Source: Euleptes europaea (Eukaryota > Chordata > Lepidosauria > Squamata > Sphaerodactylidae). Taken from it: a DNA stretch of 64,000 nucleotides. A model generated the notes under the pieces. That model saw nothing but the letters and a program-made list of their open reading frames with translations. It ran no database searches and was not told where the DNA came from. The position numbers and the translations under genes were made by a program. Within the stretch, counting starts at the first letter, position 1. Every line of letters begins with the position of its first letter. The DNA is taken from contig NC_079328.1 of assembly GCF_029931775.1 (NCBI RefSeq), positions 10,902,501 through 10,966,500 on the forward strand, written 5' to 3'. Positions 1 to 10,926 of the stretch are shown piece by piece.

Positions 1-335
1 CGGCGAGGTGTATGAAGCCCTCAAAAAAGGAATAACATAAGTCATACAGCACCCCGGGGACCCCTTCCCCCATTTTTAGATTGGGGCTAGTGGTGGAATG
101 ACGGATGTTGTCATTTAACCGTGATTCAGCCTGTCCTGTGCACAGATTAGCATGTCTTGCCTTAGATTGCAGTATTGCATGTCTCCATTGCTGCCCTTTT
201 GTGGGGGGGGGGGGCATGGGGACAACTACCGTAATACATTTCCTTGAATCCCAGTCTGTACTGGTGTCTTACTGAGAAAAGCCCCCAGCCCAAAGGATTG
301 CTTGACGTAGATAGCTGTGCTAGCATAGCCTATTG

Positions 336-809
336 CAGGGGTCTGACACGCCATGGTGGGGTGCGGCAACAAAGTGGCTCCCACAAAATGGCTGCCGCAG
401 GAGGCGGAGCCAGCCACAAAACGATTGCCACAGCTTAACTTCAGTAACACAGTGCAGATTCTTATGCTGTGGTGGCAGCTGCTGCCAAAGCAGCATTTTT
501 ACAAAATCTGCACAGCAAATCAAAGCCCTTGCTAGGCAAAAGCCCTACCTTGGCCCACCCACTTCCTTTTTTTTTTTTTATAATTTTAATTGAATTTTTC
601 AATACAAAAAAAAGAAAAAAGAAAAGATAAAAGAAAATATATATATATAAAAGGGTATTCACATAACATATTCAATACATTTCATTTTTTTTAATACAGT
701 GATCAAAAAGTACCCTTTCCCCCCACCCACTTCCTAAAAAGGTGGCAGGTGCCAAAAAAGGTGTTGGTGGGCACCATGGCGCCCATGGGCACCACACTGG
801 GGACCCTTG
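336..809. mobile_element. Non-autonomous hAT-type element
   Basis: The left end reads CAGGGGTC and the right end GGGGACCCTTG. It is flanked by an exact 8 bp duplication GCCTATTG (328-335 and 810-817), the length made by hAT transposases. The interior is similar to the element at 45621-45942, including the CACAAAATGGCTGCCGCA-type segment and the GTGGGTGCC-type segment before the right end. No transposase frame is present. Confidence 0.8.
568..721 (-). mobile_element. Short AT-rich retroposed fragment inside the hAT element
   Basis: An AT-rich block beginning with a T run (a minus-strand poly-A tail) is bracketed by a 14 bp duplication CCCACCCACTTCCT (554-567 and 722-735). This is the pattern of target-primed reverse transcription. 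The source LINE cannot be told from 150 bp. The order of events is tandem array, then hAT, then this insertion. Confidence 0.65.
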
Positions 810-1137
810 GCCTATTGGAAACCAAGGCGAGGGCTTTTCCTGGACTTCATTGCCAAGGATAATTTCTTGCAAGGGTTAGAGACAGCTGAATGGGTGGCTT
901 CCTCAGAAAAGCTCATAACCCACAAGCTCTGTTCGCTGTTGATAGCTGTGCTAGCATGGCCTATTAGGAAGCCAAGGCAAGGAGAGGGGTCTTTCTTCCC
1001 GGGCTTTTCTGCCAAGGATAATTTCCTGCAGAGATCCGAGGCCACTGAATGGGTGGCCAGGCTGCTGGTTGCCCTAATCGCCAAAGTTTGTGGAAAGGTT
1101 TTTGTTCCTCCTGCTCATCTCGGCTTCTCCCTTACAG

Positions 1138-4100
1138 TGCTTATGTGGACGGGCATCAGCTTGAGCTGGAAAAACAGAACATCCAAATCCGTGAGTCCAA
1201 GAGGAATTCTCGCCTGGTAAGTGAAGGCTTGTCACCAACAGAAAATGTTCCCTACCCACACTGGGCACACCCCACAGTTCAGAACTGGTGACAGTGGAGA
1301 AACAGTCTGGGAGCCTTCTGATTTAATACGTGCCTTGCACTTGTGCCATGCATCTTAGCCGTACCCCCACTTTGCCCCTTATTTTTGCAGCCACGCTAGG
1401 GTTGCCAATCTTCAGGTAATGGTACAAAAATAGACACTTCTGTATATATAATAGTTAAACCAAAATTCACACAGAAAACCTATGTTCCAAGCAATTTCAA
1501 TATAACTCCAATATTACCATCATAATGCAATATATGATGGTAATATTAGAACTATATTGAAATTGCTTGGAACATAGGTTTTCTGTGTGAATTTTGGTTT
1601 AATCTTCAGGTAGTAGCTGGAGACATCCTGCTATTGCAACTGATTTCCAGCCAATTGAGTTCACCTGGAGAAAATGGACGTTTCGGCAATTGGACTCTAT
1701 GGCATTGAAGTCCCTCCCCTCCCCAAACCCCACCCTCCTCAGGCTCCATCCCAAAAATCTCACACCAGTGGGGAAGAGGGACCTGGCAACCCTAAGCCAT
1801 TGACTCGAGGAGAAAGGGTGAAGCAGCTGTGCTCAAATTGACAACCTTTGCTTTTTAAATATATATTTAAGTGGAGGGAAATAATATATATTTCAGATTT
1901 TATTTTATTGGATTTTTAAACCCACCCTTTCCCAACCAAGATTGGATTTAGGGTGGTTTACATCTGAGCGCTATAATGTTCTATAACATTAAAGAAAATA
2001 CAAAGTACAATATATCAATAAAAAGATTTTTTGCAGGAGCTGCCTGAGCACATCTTCTAGTGTTAATTTATTCTCTTTCATAAACCAGAGAGGTCTGTTA
2101 ATCCCAACTCCACTCTTCATGGTGCTTAAAATAATTTTTAATTTAGACTGCCTAATCCTTCTGTTTGTTGGTTTTTTAATTACTGACTCACACAGAGGCG
2201 GCCAGTTCTGTCGGTGGCCATTGGCTGTGACTGCAAAGTGAAGTTTCCTTGTACACACATGAGCGCATGGAGTTGTCTTATTGGTCCATCAAAGTCAGTG
2301 TTACCTACTCCAACTAGCAGTGGCTCTCCAGGGAGGTCTTGAACATCACCTTCTACCTGAGCCTTTTAACTAGAGATGTTGAGGATTTAAATTGGGACTT
2401 GGCCAAGCAGATTGGGTCTTGGCCATGCTCTACCACAGTGCCACACATCCCACTCTGCTGGAGGCAATAGCTGAGGAGGGCTGTTCATAGGGTTGCCAGC
2501 TCCAGGTTGAGAAACACCTGCAGATTTTTTGGGTGGAGTCTGAGAAGGGTGGGTTTGGAGAGGGGAGGGACTTCAGTGCCACAGAGTCCAATTGCCAAAG
2601 TGGCCATATTCTTTAGGGGAACTGATTTCTATCACCTGGAGATAGGGTTGCCAGGTCCCTTTTCGCCATCAGTGGGAGGTTTTATGGGCGGAGCTTGAGG
2701 AGGGGAGGGATTAGGGAGGGGAGGGACTTCAATGCCATAGAGTCCAATTGCCAAAGTGGCCATTTTCTCCAGGTGAACTGATCTCTATTGGCTGGAGATC
2801 AGTTGTAATAGCAGATCTCCAGCTAGTACCTGGATGTTGGCAATCCTACCTGGAGATTAGACATTGTTCTAAGTAAATAAAATAGCATGCAAGGCAATTC
2901 TTAATCAAGGATTTCATTTGGTAATAAAAGCCGCAGCTTGGGGCTGTGATTTTGAATGTGGGGAGGAGAGAGAAAAGAGGGCTCCTTAACACCTAACACT
3001 TTCTTCACCAGCTGCTTTTGTGCTCCACCACCTCTGGATCACAAAAGAAGGGAGGGGACAGGGGTGCCTGCTATGACTCTTTCTCCGTTCCTGTTGGAGG
3101 GCTGGCCGGCTTCATTAGACCCTGTCCTGGGGACCAATATGAGGTTTGTGAAGAAGGGTTCGGGTTCTGATCACATTGCTATGGAAATGTCTTAGACGAT
3201 GGGGTAGAGATTCAGCAGTGCTTGGCTGGTGTTTGAACAAGCTGGTTTGAGGGGGGTCTCTTTCTCTCTCACTGCTGGAAGTTTTGCTTGGTAACAGCCA
3301 GGGCGAATTGGCCCCCTTTCATATTACACTCATCCCTGGCTCTCTCTGTGTGTATTGTTCTCCCCCCACCCCCACCTTGCAATGAACTGAGCTGTAGTCA
3401 TGTATAAAATGGTAGTTCATTGCTGCTTGTTGGGGCAGGGGCCGAGAAAGGTCTGCGTGCTGATCTCACACACATACCATGTTCCTCGCAATCCTGTCCG
3501 CTGATGCCTCGATGCTGTGTTTCCCACAGATCATGGTGCTGCAACAGGAAGAGTTAGAAGAATGGTCCATATCTTCAGACTCGTCCAACGATTCTTCCAG
3601 CCCGCAGCTGTCCGGAAGCACCTGCCACACGCCTCCCCAACCTCTCATGCAACCTGCAAGGCAAGCCGCTGCACCCGTCACAGGAATTGCCTTTACGATG
3701 GTAGCCAACGGCCACGTGTCCTATGCCTGGACTCTAAGCCAGAATAGAGAGGTCAGTGTGGACCTGCTGATTTCAGAGGACAGGGAATGTGCTGTCCCTT
3801 GAGAGAGAAGTCCTGGGGATTTGCCTACCCTGGAAATGAACTCTTTGGCCCAAGGCCATGCTGGACAACCGGATCAGCAAGTGTGATGAGGAGGAGGCCG
3901 AGTTTGCCGGGGCTGCCAGTGTGGCAGCTGAGAAAAATGAGGGTGCTGAGAGATGGAGCCAGGAAGCTCCACCAGCCTAAAGCCTCATTGACTAAACCCA
4001 AGCCTGACTTAGTGGATCTGCAGCCAGTGGGGGTCTTGGAGGGGCTGAGACCCAAACCTGTAGACTGTGGACTTGAGAAGGCTATCAGTTCTCTGGCCTC

Positions 4101-4177
4101 TAGATGACTACCGGAGACAGTTCCCGGAGCTGCAATCCCTGGAGCAAGAGCTCAAGCATCTAGAAGGGACTCTTTTG
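1138..4177 (+). CDS. Unidentified glutamate-rich coiled-coil gene, internal exons only
   Basis: Four exon-like blocks with splice signals fit one reading frame. Exon 1138-1216 (acceptor TTACAG, donor GTAAGT) encodes a charged helix containing GHQLELEKQNIQIRESKR. Exon 3530-3751 (acceptor CCACAG, donor GTCAGT) encodes 74 residues, acidic then Ser/Pro rich, starting IMVLQQEELEEW. Block 3855-3942 (donor GTGCTG, weak) encodes MLDNRISKCDEEEAEF. Exon 4104-4177 (acceptor CTCTAG, donor GTAAGA) encodes DDYRRQFPELQSLEQELKHL. The phases join as 2-0, 0-0, 0-1, 1-0 with no stop. The 5' exons lie before the window and no 3' exons were recognised. Charged heptad-like stretches suggest coiled coil. I do not recognise the family. 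The expected neighbour WDR55 would show WD repeats, and none are seen. The outer exons are more certain than 3855-3942. Confidence 0.5.
1398..1794. repeat. AGGGTTGCCA-type interspersed repeat
   Basis: The left end AGGGTTGCCA and right end TGGCAACCCT are inverted, as in short DNA-transposon-like repeats. The interior carries the family signature GGACTCTATGGCATTGAAG, also present at 2491-2853 and 54115-54974. It is interrupted by the palindromic insertion at 1419-1600. Confidence 0.6.
1419..1600. mobile_element. Palindromic insertion with a 12 bp target duplication
   Basis: An insertion flanked by AATCTTCAGGTA (1407-1418 and 1601-1612) is mostly one near-perfect hairpin. The arms are about 70 bp, 1455 to about 1523 and about 1533-1602, around a short AT loop. 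It has no open frame. A 12 bp duplication is longer than the usual 8 bp (hAT) or 2 bp (mariner) and fits retroposition or a fold-back element. Confidence 0.65.
1850..2490. other. Stretch without a recognised gene
   Basis: AT-rich sequence with a degraded LINE or SINE tail (about 1895-1960, TTTATTGGATTTTTAAACCC-like) and no splice-flanked frame. It lies in the presumed intron between the blocks at 1216 and 3530. Confidence 0.4.
2491..2853. repeat. Two tandem AGGGTTGCCA-type repeat copies
   Basis: Copies at about 2491-2640 and 2644-2853 each start near GGTTGCCAG and carry GGGAGGGACTTCA and GAGTCCAATTGCCAAAG. The second reaches the right-hand TTGGCAATCC end. Same family as 1398-1794 and 54115-54974. 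Confidence 0.65.
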
Positions 4178-4214
4178 GTAAGAGTAGGGAATAATTTGCA
4201 TGTACCTGGCATGT

Positions 4215-4458
4215 ACTGCAGTCCAAAGCTCTACTCATGACCTGAGTTCGATCCCAATGGAAGTTGGTTTCAGGTAGCTGGCTCAAGGTTGACTCAGCCT
4301 TCCATCCTTCCGAGGTCAGTAAAATGAGTACCCAGCTTGCTGGGGGTAAAGGGAAGATGACTGGGGAAGGCACTGGCATACCACCCAGTAACCAAAGTCT
4401 GCCTAGAAAACGTCAGGGTCTGAATGACCCGGTGCTTGCACAGGGGACCTTTACCTTT
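4215..4458 (+). mobile_element. Sauria-type SINE, 5' truncated
   Basis: The body contains CCTGAGTTCGATCCC (tRNA B box) followed by the Bov-B-like 3' part with GGGAAGATGACTGGGGAAGG and a CTTTACCTTTA tail. An 11 bp duplication ACCTGGCATGT flanks it (4204-4214 and 4459-4469). It sits about 37 bp past the donor of the exon-like block ending at 4177. Sauria SINEs are known to share their 3' end with Bov-B LINEs, which move them. Confidence 0.8.
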
Positions 4459-4608
4459 ACCTGGCATGTTAAAAACAAAATAACAGTCCAGGCTTTTCAC
4501 CAGGGTAATGCAAATTCTGTTATTTATTCCAGAGTTCTGCCAATGGATCCTGAATTTTGTAACTTTTGAACATCAGGCAAATGATTTTCTCAATGTGCAT
4601 TATGTAAA

Positions 4609-5004
4609 TGTCAGACTCGGGAGTTTGTCCCTAGCATCAGTCAAGCAAAACCCAGGCGAATGGCTCTGAAGTAGTTTAGACTTTATTAGGAGCAATAAGA
4701 CAAATGCAGAAGCTGACTGCCATGATGGCATGGAAGGTTAATAATGGGTAACAAAGCGGGCATACATGTTTAAAAAAGGCACCGTGGAGAGGATAAACAG
4801 GCTAGTAGACTCCGAGATAAGCTTTCCCAGGCTAGAAAAACACTGTTGCAGCTGTGGAAAACAGAACAGGCAATACTATATACAGACATGAGAACCTGAG
4901 ACATGTGACCTAGGACCGTTATGGCATGCCAGGGTTCCTGGCTGGCCGCGCTGAAAACCAGCTAGGAGTAAAGTCAGGCTAAGGCTAGGAGCCAGAGTCT
5001 GACA
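4609..5004. repeat. Candidate solo LTR
   Basis: The segment begins TGTCAGACTC and ends GAGTCTGACA, a 10 bp inverted terminus with TG...CA ends. It contains a CTTTATT block (AATAAAG on the minus strand) where a polyadenylation signal would lie. Flanking 5 bp are not identical, so the call rests on the ends alone. Confidence 0.45.
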
Positions 5005-5029
5005 TTATTCCACTGGTACCTTCCAGAAA

Positions 5030-5135
5030 GGGGTAATGAACAGCTGGCCAGGACAATTTCAATACAGATGTCAAAAACAACTTCAATATGGCAATTCTAT
5101 TTTTTAAAAGTTTACAAGCTGGAAAAGGGCACACA
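5030..5135 (-). repeat. Copy of an interspersed repeat, inverted relative to 14565-14660
   Basis: The stretch CAATATGGCAATTCTATTTT through TTTACAAGCTGGA matches the reverse complement of 14567-14612, with weaker similarity continuing outward. The two copies face each other across roughly 9.4 kb of nested insertions. The family is not recognised. Confidence 0.5.
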
Positions 5136-5452
5136 ACAAAAGGCAGGATACTGGCTAAATTCCTTTTTCGATGTATAAATCCATCAGGCTTCCTGGCCTG
5201 AAAAAACAAGCAAAAAATGTAATTCCATTGAGTTTCACAGGGCTACACCAGCTATTTTGCAGATGTAACTCGAGACCTGCAAATAGGGGCGTTACCCGGG
5301 GCGAAAGGGCTTTGGGGGCTGACTAACATCAGCTCCGCCCCCAGGAACGCCCCCCCCGGATGTGGCGCAGGCACTTGTGCTGAAAAAAACGCTGCTGGGG
5401 AGGCAGTGCGGCACCCGAGCCTTGCACTGCCGTGTTGCTCCCAGGAGCCGGT

Positions 5453-5920
5453 TGTGAGGGTTCCCAACCTCCCTGTGCAAACTCCATAAAATCACTTGCT
5501 CAGACTGTCATGCAGAATCAAGGAACTTTATTGGAAGCTTCAGGTAGTACAGGCCTTACACTGGTAAAGTTGCAAGTGCTTACGGTTTCACAAAGACAGC
5601 ATTATAACCCCTACAGGGAAGCAGATGTCAAGCGTATGTTATGGGAAGCGATAACTGTGCATGGTACAAAACATCAAAGAGTTCAGGGAGCTTGTTAGTA
5701 CTATCTACCCTCCAAGGCCATAGCCGATGGAAGGGAGTCAGTGAGAGCAAGGGAGGGACGTGGGAAGAGGGAAGAGACATTCCAACCTGGGGCCTGTCAG
5801 ACGCCGCACCTGAACCAAGGAAAGACAAGAGGCCTGGACTGCTTTTACGAGTCCAGGGAGGGGGGGGGGAACCTACAAGGCAAAGGCCTTACCCAAGGCA
5901 AAGGCATACAGACCCTCACA
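5453..5920 (-). repeat. 3' LTR of the Gypsy element
   Basis: A 468 bp copy beginning TGTGAGGGTTCCC and ending ACCCTCACA on the plus strand, nearly identical to 10380-10853. It contains ACTTTATTGG, an AATAAA-type signal on the element strand. Confidence 0.9.
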
Positions 5921-5931
5921 TTCTGCCCCCC

Positions 5932-6582
5932 TTAAGGCCCCCCTCCCCCGAGTCCGGGCGGACGAGGTTTGTCAGGATAGGCAGAGTGAAACTCTCGAAC
6001 CAGGCGGGGAGCCGCCACATGGGGAGCGGCCACCCACTCATCCTGGGCGGACCCCAGGTGCTTCCAGCGGATCAAATAGAACAGTTTTCCCTTTTTCAGC
6101 ATAGAGTCCAACACTTTAGAAACCTCAAGATGCGATTCCCCTCCCACAACTGTAGGGACTTCAGACTTAGGGAGGGGGTGGAACTGAGGGGCAGCGACGT
6201 ACGGTTTAAGTAGGCTGATGTGGAATACTGGATGCACCCCTCGAAGAGACTTGGGAAGTTCCAACTCCACCGTGACGTCATTGATCACCCGGGTGATGGA
6301 GAAAGGACCTACATACTTGTCACTAAGCTTCTTGCAAGGCCGAAGTGACCGTAGGTTCTTGGTGGAAAGGTAAACCTGTCCTCCCACCTTGAGTTCCCAC
6401 CCCGGAGACCGATGTTTATCGGCCTGGTCTTTGTATTTGCGCTTGGCCCTTTCCAGTTTTTTCTGCAGCCAGGGCCAAGTGGTCTGCACTACTTGTACCC
6501 AATCCTGGACCTCCTGCACCCCTTCAAGTTCAGGAGTGATGTTAGGAGAACCAAAGGGCCCAAAGTCCTTTCCATAAACCAC
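5932..6582 (-). mobile_element. Gypsy element part: pol C-terminus with chromodomain-like segment
   Basis: The minus-strand reading contains the GPFSITRVINDVTVELELP-type integrase C-terminal region, HPVFHISLLKPY, and then a chromodomain-like YLIRWKHLGSAQDEWVAA. Chromodomain-tailed integrases are known in some Ty3/Gypsy elements. Part of the fossil element at 5453-10853. Confidence 0.8.
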
Positions 6583-6689
6583 ATGAAAAGGACTGAAACC
6601 TGTGGAGGAATGGGGGGCATTATTATAGGCATATTCAGCAAAAGGCAGTAGGTCTACCCAATCATACTGGTGGTAATTGACATAACACC

Positions 6690-8311
6690 TTAGATAGCAT
6701 TACCCCCCTGTAACCACAAGGAGCCCTGTTGGTCGAGATTTGCGGGGAGAACCTGCAGATCCGCCTCCCTCTGAGAAGCGTCCCGGAGCCGCTGTTGAAA
6801 AGCCTCCGGGATTCCCTTGAGGGGGGGAAACTCCTGGCGGTGGGACTGGGATCGGGTGGTCACTGCAAGTCCCGAGACCTCCCCTCCCTGTTCAGGGGTA
6901 AACAAGGAATCCACTGGCCAGTCAAAGTCATTGCGGTATTGGGGAAGCCTAGAAAGAGCATCCGCTAACGCATTGTCCTTCCCTGGCACATGTTTCAGGA
7001 CAAAGCGGAATTTGGCAAGAAACTGTGCCCAACGAATCTGTTTCGCGGTGAGCTTTCTAGCCCCTTTTAAGGCCTCTAGGTTCTTGTGATCGCTGCAAAC
7101 CTCAAAAGGGATCTCTGCCCCTTCCAGGAAATGCCTCCAAATGGTGAGGGCATGTTTAACAGCAGCAGCCTCCTTCTCCCAAATAGCCCAGTTGATTTCG
7201 GATTGGGAGAATTTATTTGAAAAATAGGCACAAGGTCTCAGCTGACCGTTCTCGTCTCGTTGCAAGAGGGGCCCCACATGGCGACGTCAGAGGCATCGAC
7301 CTGGACCACGAAAGGTTTTTCACAATCAGGGTGCGCAAGAACGGGTTCGGACGAGAAAAGCAGCTTGAGCGTATCGAAAGCCTGCTGGCAGTCCGAAGTC
7401 CATTGCAACCGAGCCGAGGGCAAGGCTGCTCTCGCCCCTTTCCCTTTCGTGCGCAGGAGCGAAGTGAGGGGGAGCGATACTTGGGCAAAATTAGGGATGA
7501 AGTTTCGGTAAAAGTTAGCAAAGCCCAAAAACTGCTGTAAATGCCTGCGCGTGGTGGGGGGGTCCCATTCCATTACTGCCCGAACCTTTTCGGGATCCAT
7601 TTCTAAGCCTTGATGGGAAATCACGTACCCCAAGAAGGTGATGGAGGGTTGATGGAAATCACATTTAGAAACCTTAGCAAACAGTTTGTGCTCGCGCAGC
7701 CGCTGCAGCACTTCGCGCACCAGTTGTACGTGCTCCTTCATGGTTTTCGTATAAATGAGAATATCGTCCAAGAAAACCACCACCCCGCGGAATAATAGAT
7801 CATGAAGTACTTCATTAATTAATTGCATGAACACACTCGGAGCCCCCGAAAGTCCGAACGGAATCACTAAATATTCAAACATTCCAAAACAACTGGAGAA
7901 GGCAGTCTTTGGTTCGTCCCCTTCTCGTATGCGGACTCGGTGGTAAGCCTCCACCAAATCCAATTTGGTGAAGATTCGGCCCTCTTTCAATTGTGCGAGA
8001 AGGTCTGGAATGAGAGGGAGGGGGTATGCATTAGACTGAGTGACCGCATTCAGTCTACGGAAATCAATACACAGTCTCAAGTCTCCCGTCTTTTTCTTGA
8101 CAAAGAAGGCGGGAGCCGAGTATGGAGCCTTAGACGGGCGGATAAAGCCCCGCGCCAAATTGGTGTCCAAATAATCTCGCAGCACCGCCTTTTCACTAGG
8201 ACTCATGGGGTAGACCTTTCCCTTGGACAATTTGCCATCCCCCACTATCTCGATAGCACAGTCCGTCTCCCGGTGGGGGGGCAGCTCGTCGCATTCCCGC
8301 ACGTCAAACAC
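6690..8311 (-). mobile_element. Gypsy element part: reverse transcriptase and RNase H
   Basis: The minus-strand reading shows RT blocks (FTKLDLVEAYHRVRI, IPFGLSGAPSVFMQLIN, VVFLDDILIY) followed by RNase H blocks (SDHKNLEAL, RWAQFLAKFRF, VPGKDNALADALSR). The order is as in Ty3/Gypsy pol. Part of the fossil element. Confidence 0.9.
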
Positions 8312-8320
8312 ATCGGCAAA

Positions 8321-8833
8321 CTAGGAATACTCGTTGGGAAGCTGGGGCAGCAGAGTCCCGACAGAAGGGGCCCCTACGAGGGCGGCTGCGGGAGTGTGCA
8401 GTACTCGATCTTTATCATGAAGTTCACACGGGTTGCGGGGAAAGGTGAGCGTCCGCTCAACCCAGTCTATGGAGGGATTGTGCCCCAGCAACGAATTCAT
8501 CCCTAACACAATAGGTGCGATGATGGGGGCAATGGTAAAATAAAGTCGTTCCCAATGCTCCCCTATAGCCATGACGACCGCAGCGGTGCGGTGAGTTACA
8601 GGTCCTTTTTTAAGGTCACTCCCATCCATCTGGGAAAAGCGGATGGGTTCAGGTAGCCGCTTTCGCTTAACGCGCAATTGTTGGGCAGCCTCTTCACTTA
8701 TCATGGTGCGGGCACAACCCGAGTCAACTAGGGCCGTAAATTCTAACGTGGGCCCCCCTTTTGGCAGTGAGAGATTGACCTTTACATACACATTGTCTTC
8801 CTGAGCGCTTACCATTAGTGGAGCTCCTTGCAC
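8321..8833 (-). mobile_element. Gypsy element part: protease region
   Basis: The minus-strand reading contains LEFTALVDSGCARTMIS, matching the retroviral-type aspartic protease block around the active Asp (ALVDSG). It lies between gag and the reverse transcriptase, as expected for the family. Confidence 0.8.
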
Positions 8834-8865
8834 AACGTTCGGAGCGGTCTGCTGAGGAGCCCCCC

Positions 8866-10323
8866 TTACAGCAGACCGACGGCGTTTTTTGCCGGCATGT
8901 CCCAGTCCTCCTCCTCGCTGGAGGAAGCAGCTGCGGTATTTGTAATCCGTGACTCCGATGAGTCAAAGGCTTCATTTGTAATCCGTGACCCCGATGGGCC
9001 GGCAGAGCCCGAGGCTTCGACCTCGGTGCGTGCGTGCAAGGCCGAGGGTGTGCTTCGTCGGCTCGGTGCGCCGCTCCGGCGGCGAGGTTGCCCCTCGGGA
9101 GGGGGCTTCTCAGGCTCGGTCGTTGCCGGACGAGACGGTCCCGGACGTCCGGGTCGTGAAGGGCATTGAGAAGCAAAGTGTCCTTTCCCCCCGCAAACGA
9201 GACAGACCCCGCTCTTAAAGCGTTTACGGCGTTCGGTCATGGAGGGTCCTCCCCCCGAGGGGGGACGAGAGTCCTTCGGATCGCCGGGCCTGTCTCCACG
9301 GGTCTTGGTCTCCCGTCCGGTGCGTTGTCGGGACAGGAGTAGCAGTTGCTTTCGATTCTCGATGTCAGTGGCGTGGCGAACCCAGCCTTCAACATCGGGA
9401 GGGTTACCTTGCATGAAAGCCCAGTGTTGCAATTCCGGGTTCAAACCTTCGCGGAAACACTGCATCCTGGTAGCTTCACTCCAGTCCAAGATGCAACTCG
9501 AGAGCGACTGGAACTCGCTAGCATACTGCGTGACCAACTTAGTCCCTTGGCGCAGTTGTTGCAAGGCAGTTTTTGCTCGCTCACCCAAATGCGGGTCCTC
9601 GAAACGGTGTCGAAGGGCAACCATGAAGTCGAGACTTCGCAAGACCGGGGAGCGGAGCTCATACTGCTGTACCATCCAGGCAGCCGCCTCACCTAGCAGG
9701 AGGGACGCCACGTATTGGACCCGGGACTCTTCCGAAGTAAAAGTCCGGGCCTGTTCACGCATAAAAATGTCCACTTGCACCATAAAAAACATCAGCTGGT
9801 CACTCGACCCGTCATACGTGATCTTCAGATCTCGGCGGGCCGGTGGAGCGGGACGGATGGGAGGTGCGGGGACCACGGGAGGGCCAGGTGGTTGCTTTCC
9901 GTCTGCCGGAGCCACGGGTGGAGTCTGAACCTTCAGGTCGTCCATGGCTTGGGCCATGTCCAGCATCACAGCGTTCATGGCATCCATCCGGTCCAGTAAC
10001 TCCTGGCGCTCTTTCTGCCAGCGCTGCCGCTCCTCATCCATCTGGTGAAGCAGCAGGGCTTCCTTTCGGGAGGGATCGTCCTCGAACCCCAACCCGTGAA
10101 CCACAGTCCGTCGTGACTGCGCGTCGCTCTGCGGGAGCGACCAATGCCGGGGAGATTCCAGCCAAGTCTCCAAGCGGGTGGGCTTGGACTTTGCACCCAA
10201 ACCCGATCCTGAATCGGCTCCACTGGGCGTCTTCCCAGTCGACTTCCCTTCCGAAGGGGCCAGGTCGGGCTCTTTGGGTACAGCGTCATCCTTCTTGTCG
10301 TCGTCATCCCCGTTGCCTGCCAT
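8866..10323 (-). mobile_element. Gypsy element part: gag region
   Basis: The minus-strand reading from a Met at 10323 opens with an acidic stretch, continues through a capsid-like segment (FMREQARTFTSEESRVQYVA) and ends with a zinc knuckle, CLVCGGKGHFASQC. This places gag next to the 5' LTR. Part of the fossil element. Confidence 0.85.
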
Positions 10324-10379
10324 AGCTGTCCAAGAACGGTACAGGAGCAGGATAACGAGGCAAAAGACTTGCAACTTAA

Positions 10380-10853
10380 TGTGAGGGTTCCCAACCTCCC
10401 TGTGCAAACTCCATAAAATCACTTGCTCAGACTGCCATGCAGAATCAAGGAACTTTATTGGAAGCTTCAGGTAGTACAGGCCTTACACTGGTAAAGTTGC
10501 AAGTGCTTACGGTTTCACAAAGACAGCATTATAACCCCTACAGGGAAGCAGATGTCAAGCGTATGTTATGGGAAGCGATAACTGTGCATGGTACAAAACA
10601 TCAAAGAGTTCAGGGAGCTTGTTAGTACTATCTACCCTCCAAGGCCATAGCCGATGGAAGGGAGTCAGTGAGAGCAAGGGAGGGACGTGGGAAGAGGGAA
10701 GAGACATTCCAACCTGGGGCCTGTCAGACGCCGCGCCTGAACCAAGGAAAGACAAGAGGCCTGGACTGCTTTTACGAGTCCAGGGACGGGGGGGGGGGGG
10801 GAAACCTACAAGGCAAAGGCCTTACCCAAGGCAAAGGCATACAGACCCTCACA
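10380..10853 (-). repeat. 5' LTR of the Gypsy element
   Basis: A 474 bp copy, TG...CA bounded, differing from 5453-5920 by about three bases and the length of one poly-G run. On the element strand it precedes gag. Confidence 0.9.
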
Positions 10854-10926
10854 CTGGTGTAAGAGGACCTGCACAGGGCCTGTTTCACTGTGGATGGCGC
10901 AAGTGGCACAGACGCCAGCGCTGTTA

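Larger units (their letters stand above)
244..1060. repeat. Three imperfect tandem copies of a roughly 150 bp unit
   Basis: Blocks at about 244-335, 810-957 and 958-1060 share the stretches around GATAGCTGTGCTAGCAT, GCCAAGGATAATTTC and GAATGGGTGG in the same order and orientation. The first copy was separated from the second by insertion of the hAT-type element at 336-809. No coding meaning is visible. The array ends about 75 bp before the first exon-like block of the left-edge gene. Confidence 0.6.
5453..10853 (-). mobile_element. Ty3/Gypsy LTR retroelement with chromodomain, fossil
   Basis: Two TG...CA long terminal repeats (5453-5920 and 10380-10853) flank an internal region read on the minus strand. 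Recognisable parts are gag with a CCHC zinc knuckle, an aspartic protease, a reverse transcriptase with an FLDD-type box, RNase H, and a C-terminal chromodomain-like segment. The flanks CCGGT (5448-5452) and CTGGT (10854-10858) are a 5 bp target duplication with one difference. A purine-rich tract precedes the 3' LTR. The LTRs differ at about three bases plus one G-run length, so the insertion is recent on an evolutionary scale. The coding region is broken, with an estimated handful of breaks (roughly four to six). Confidence 0.9.
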
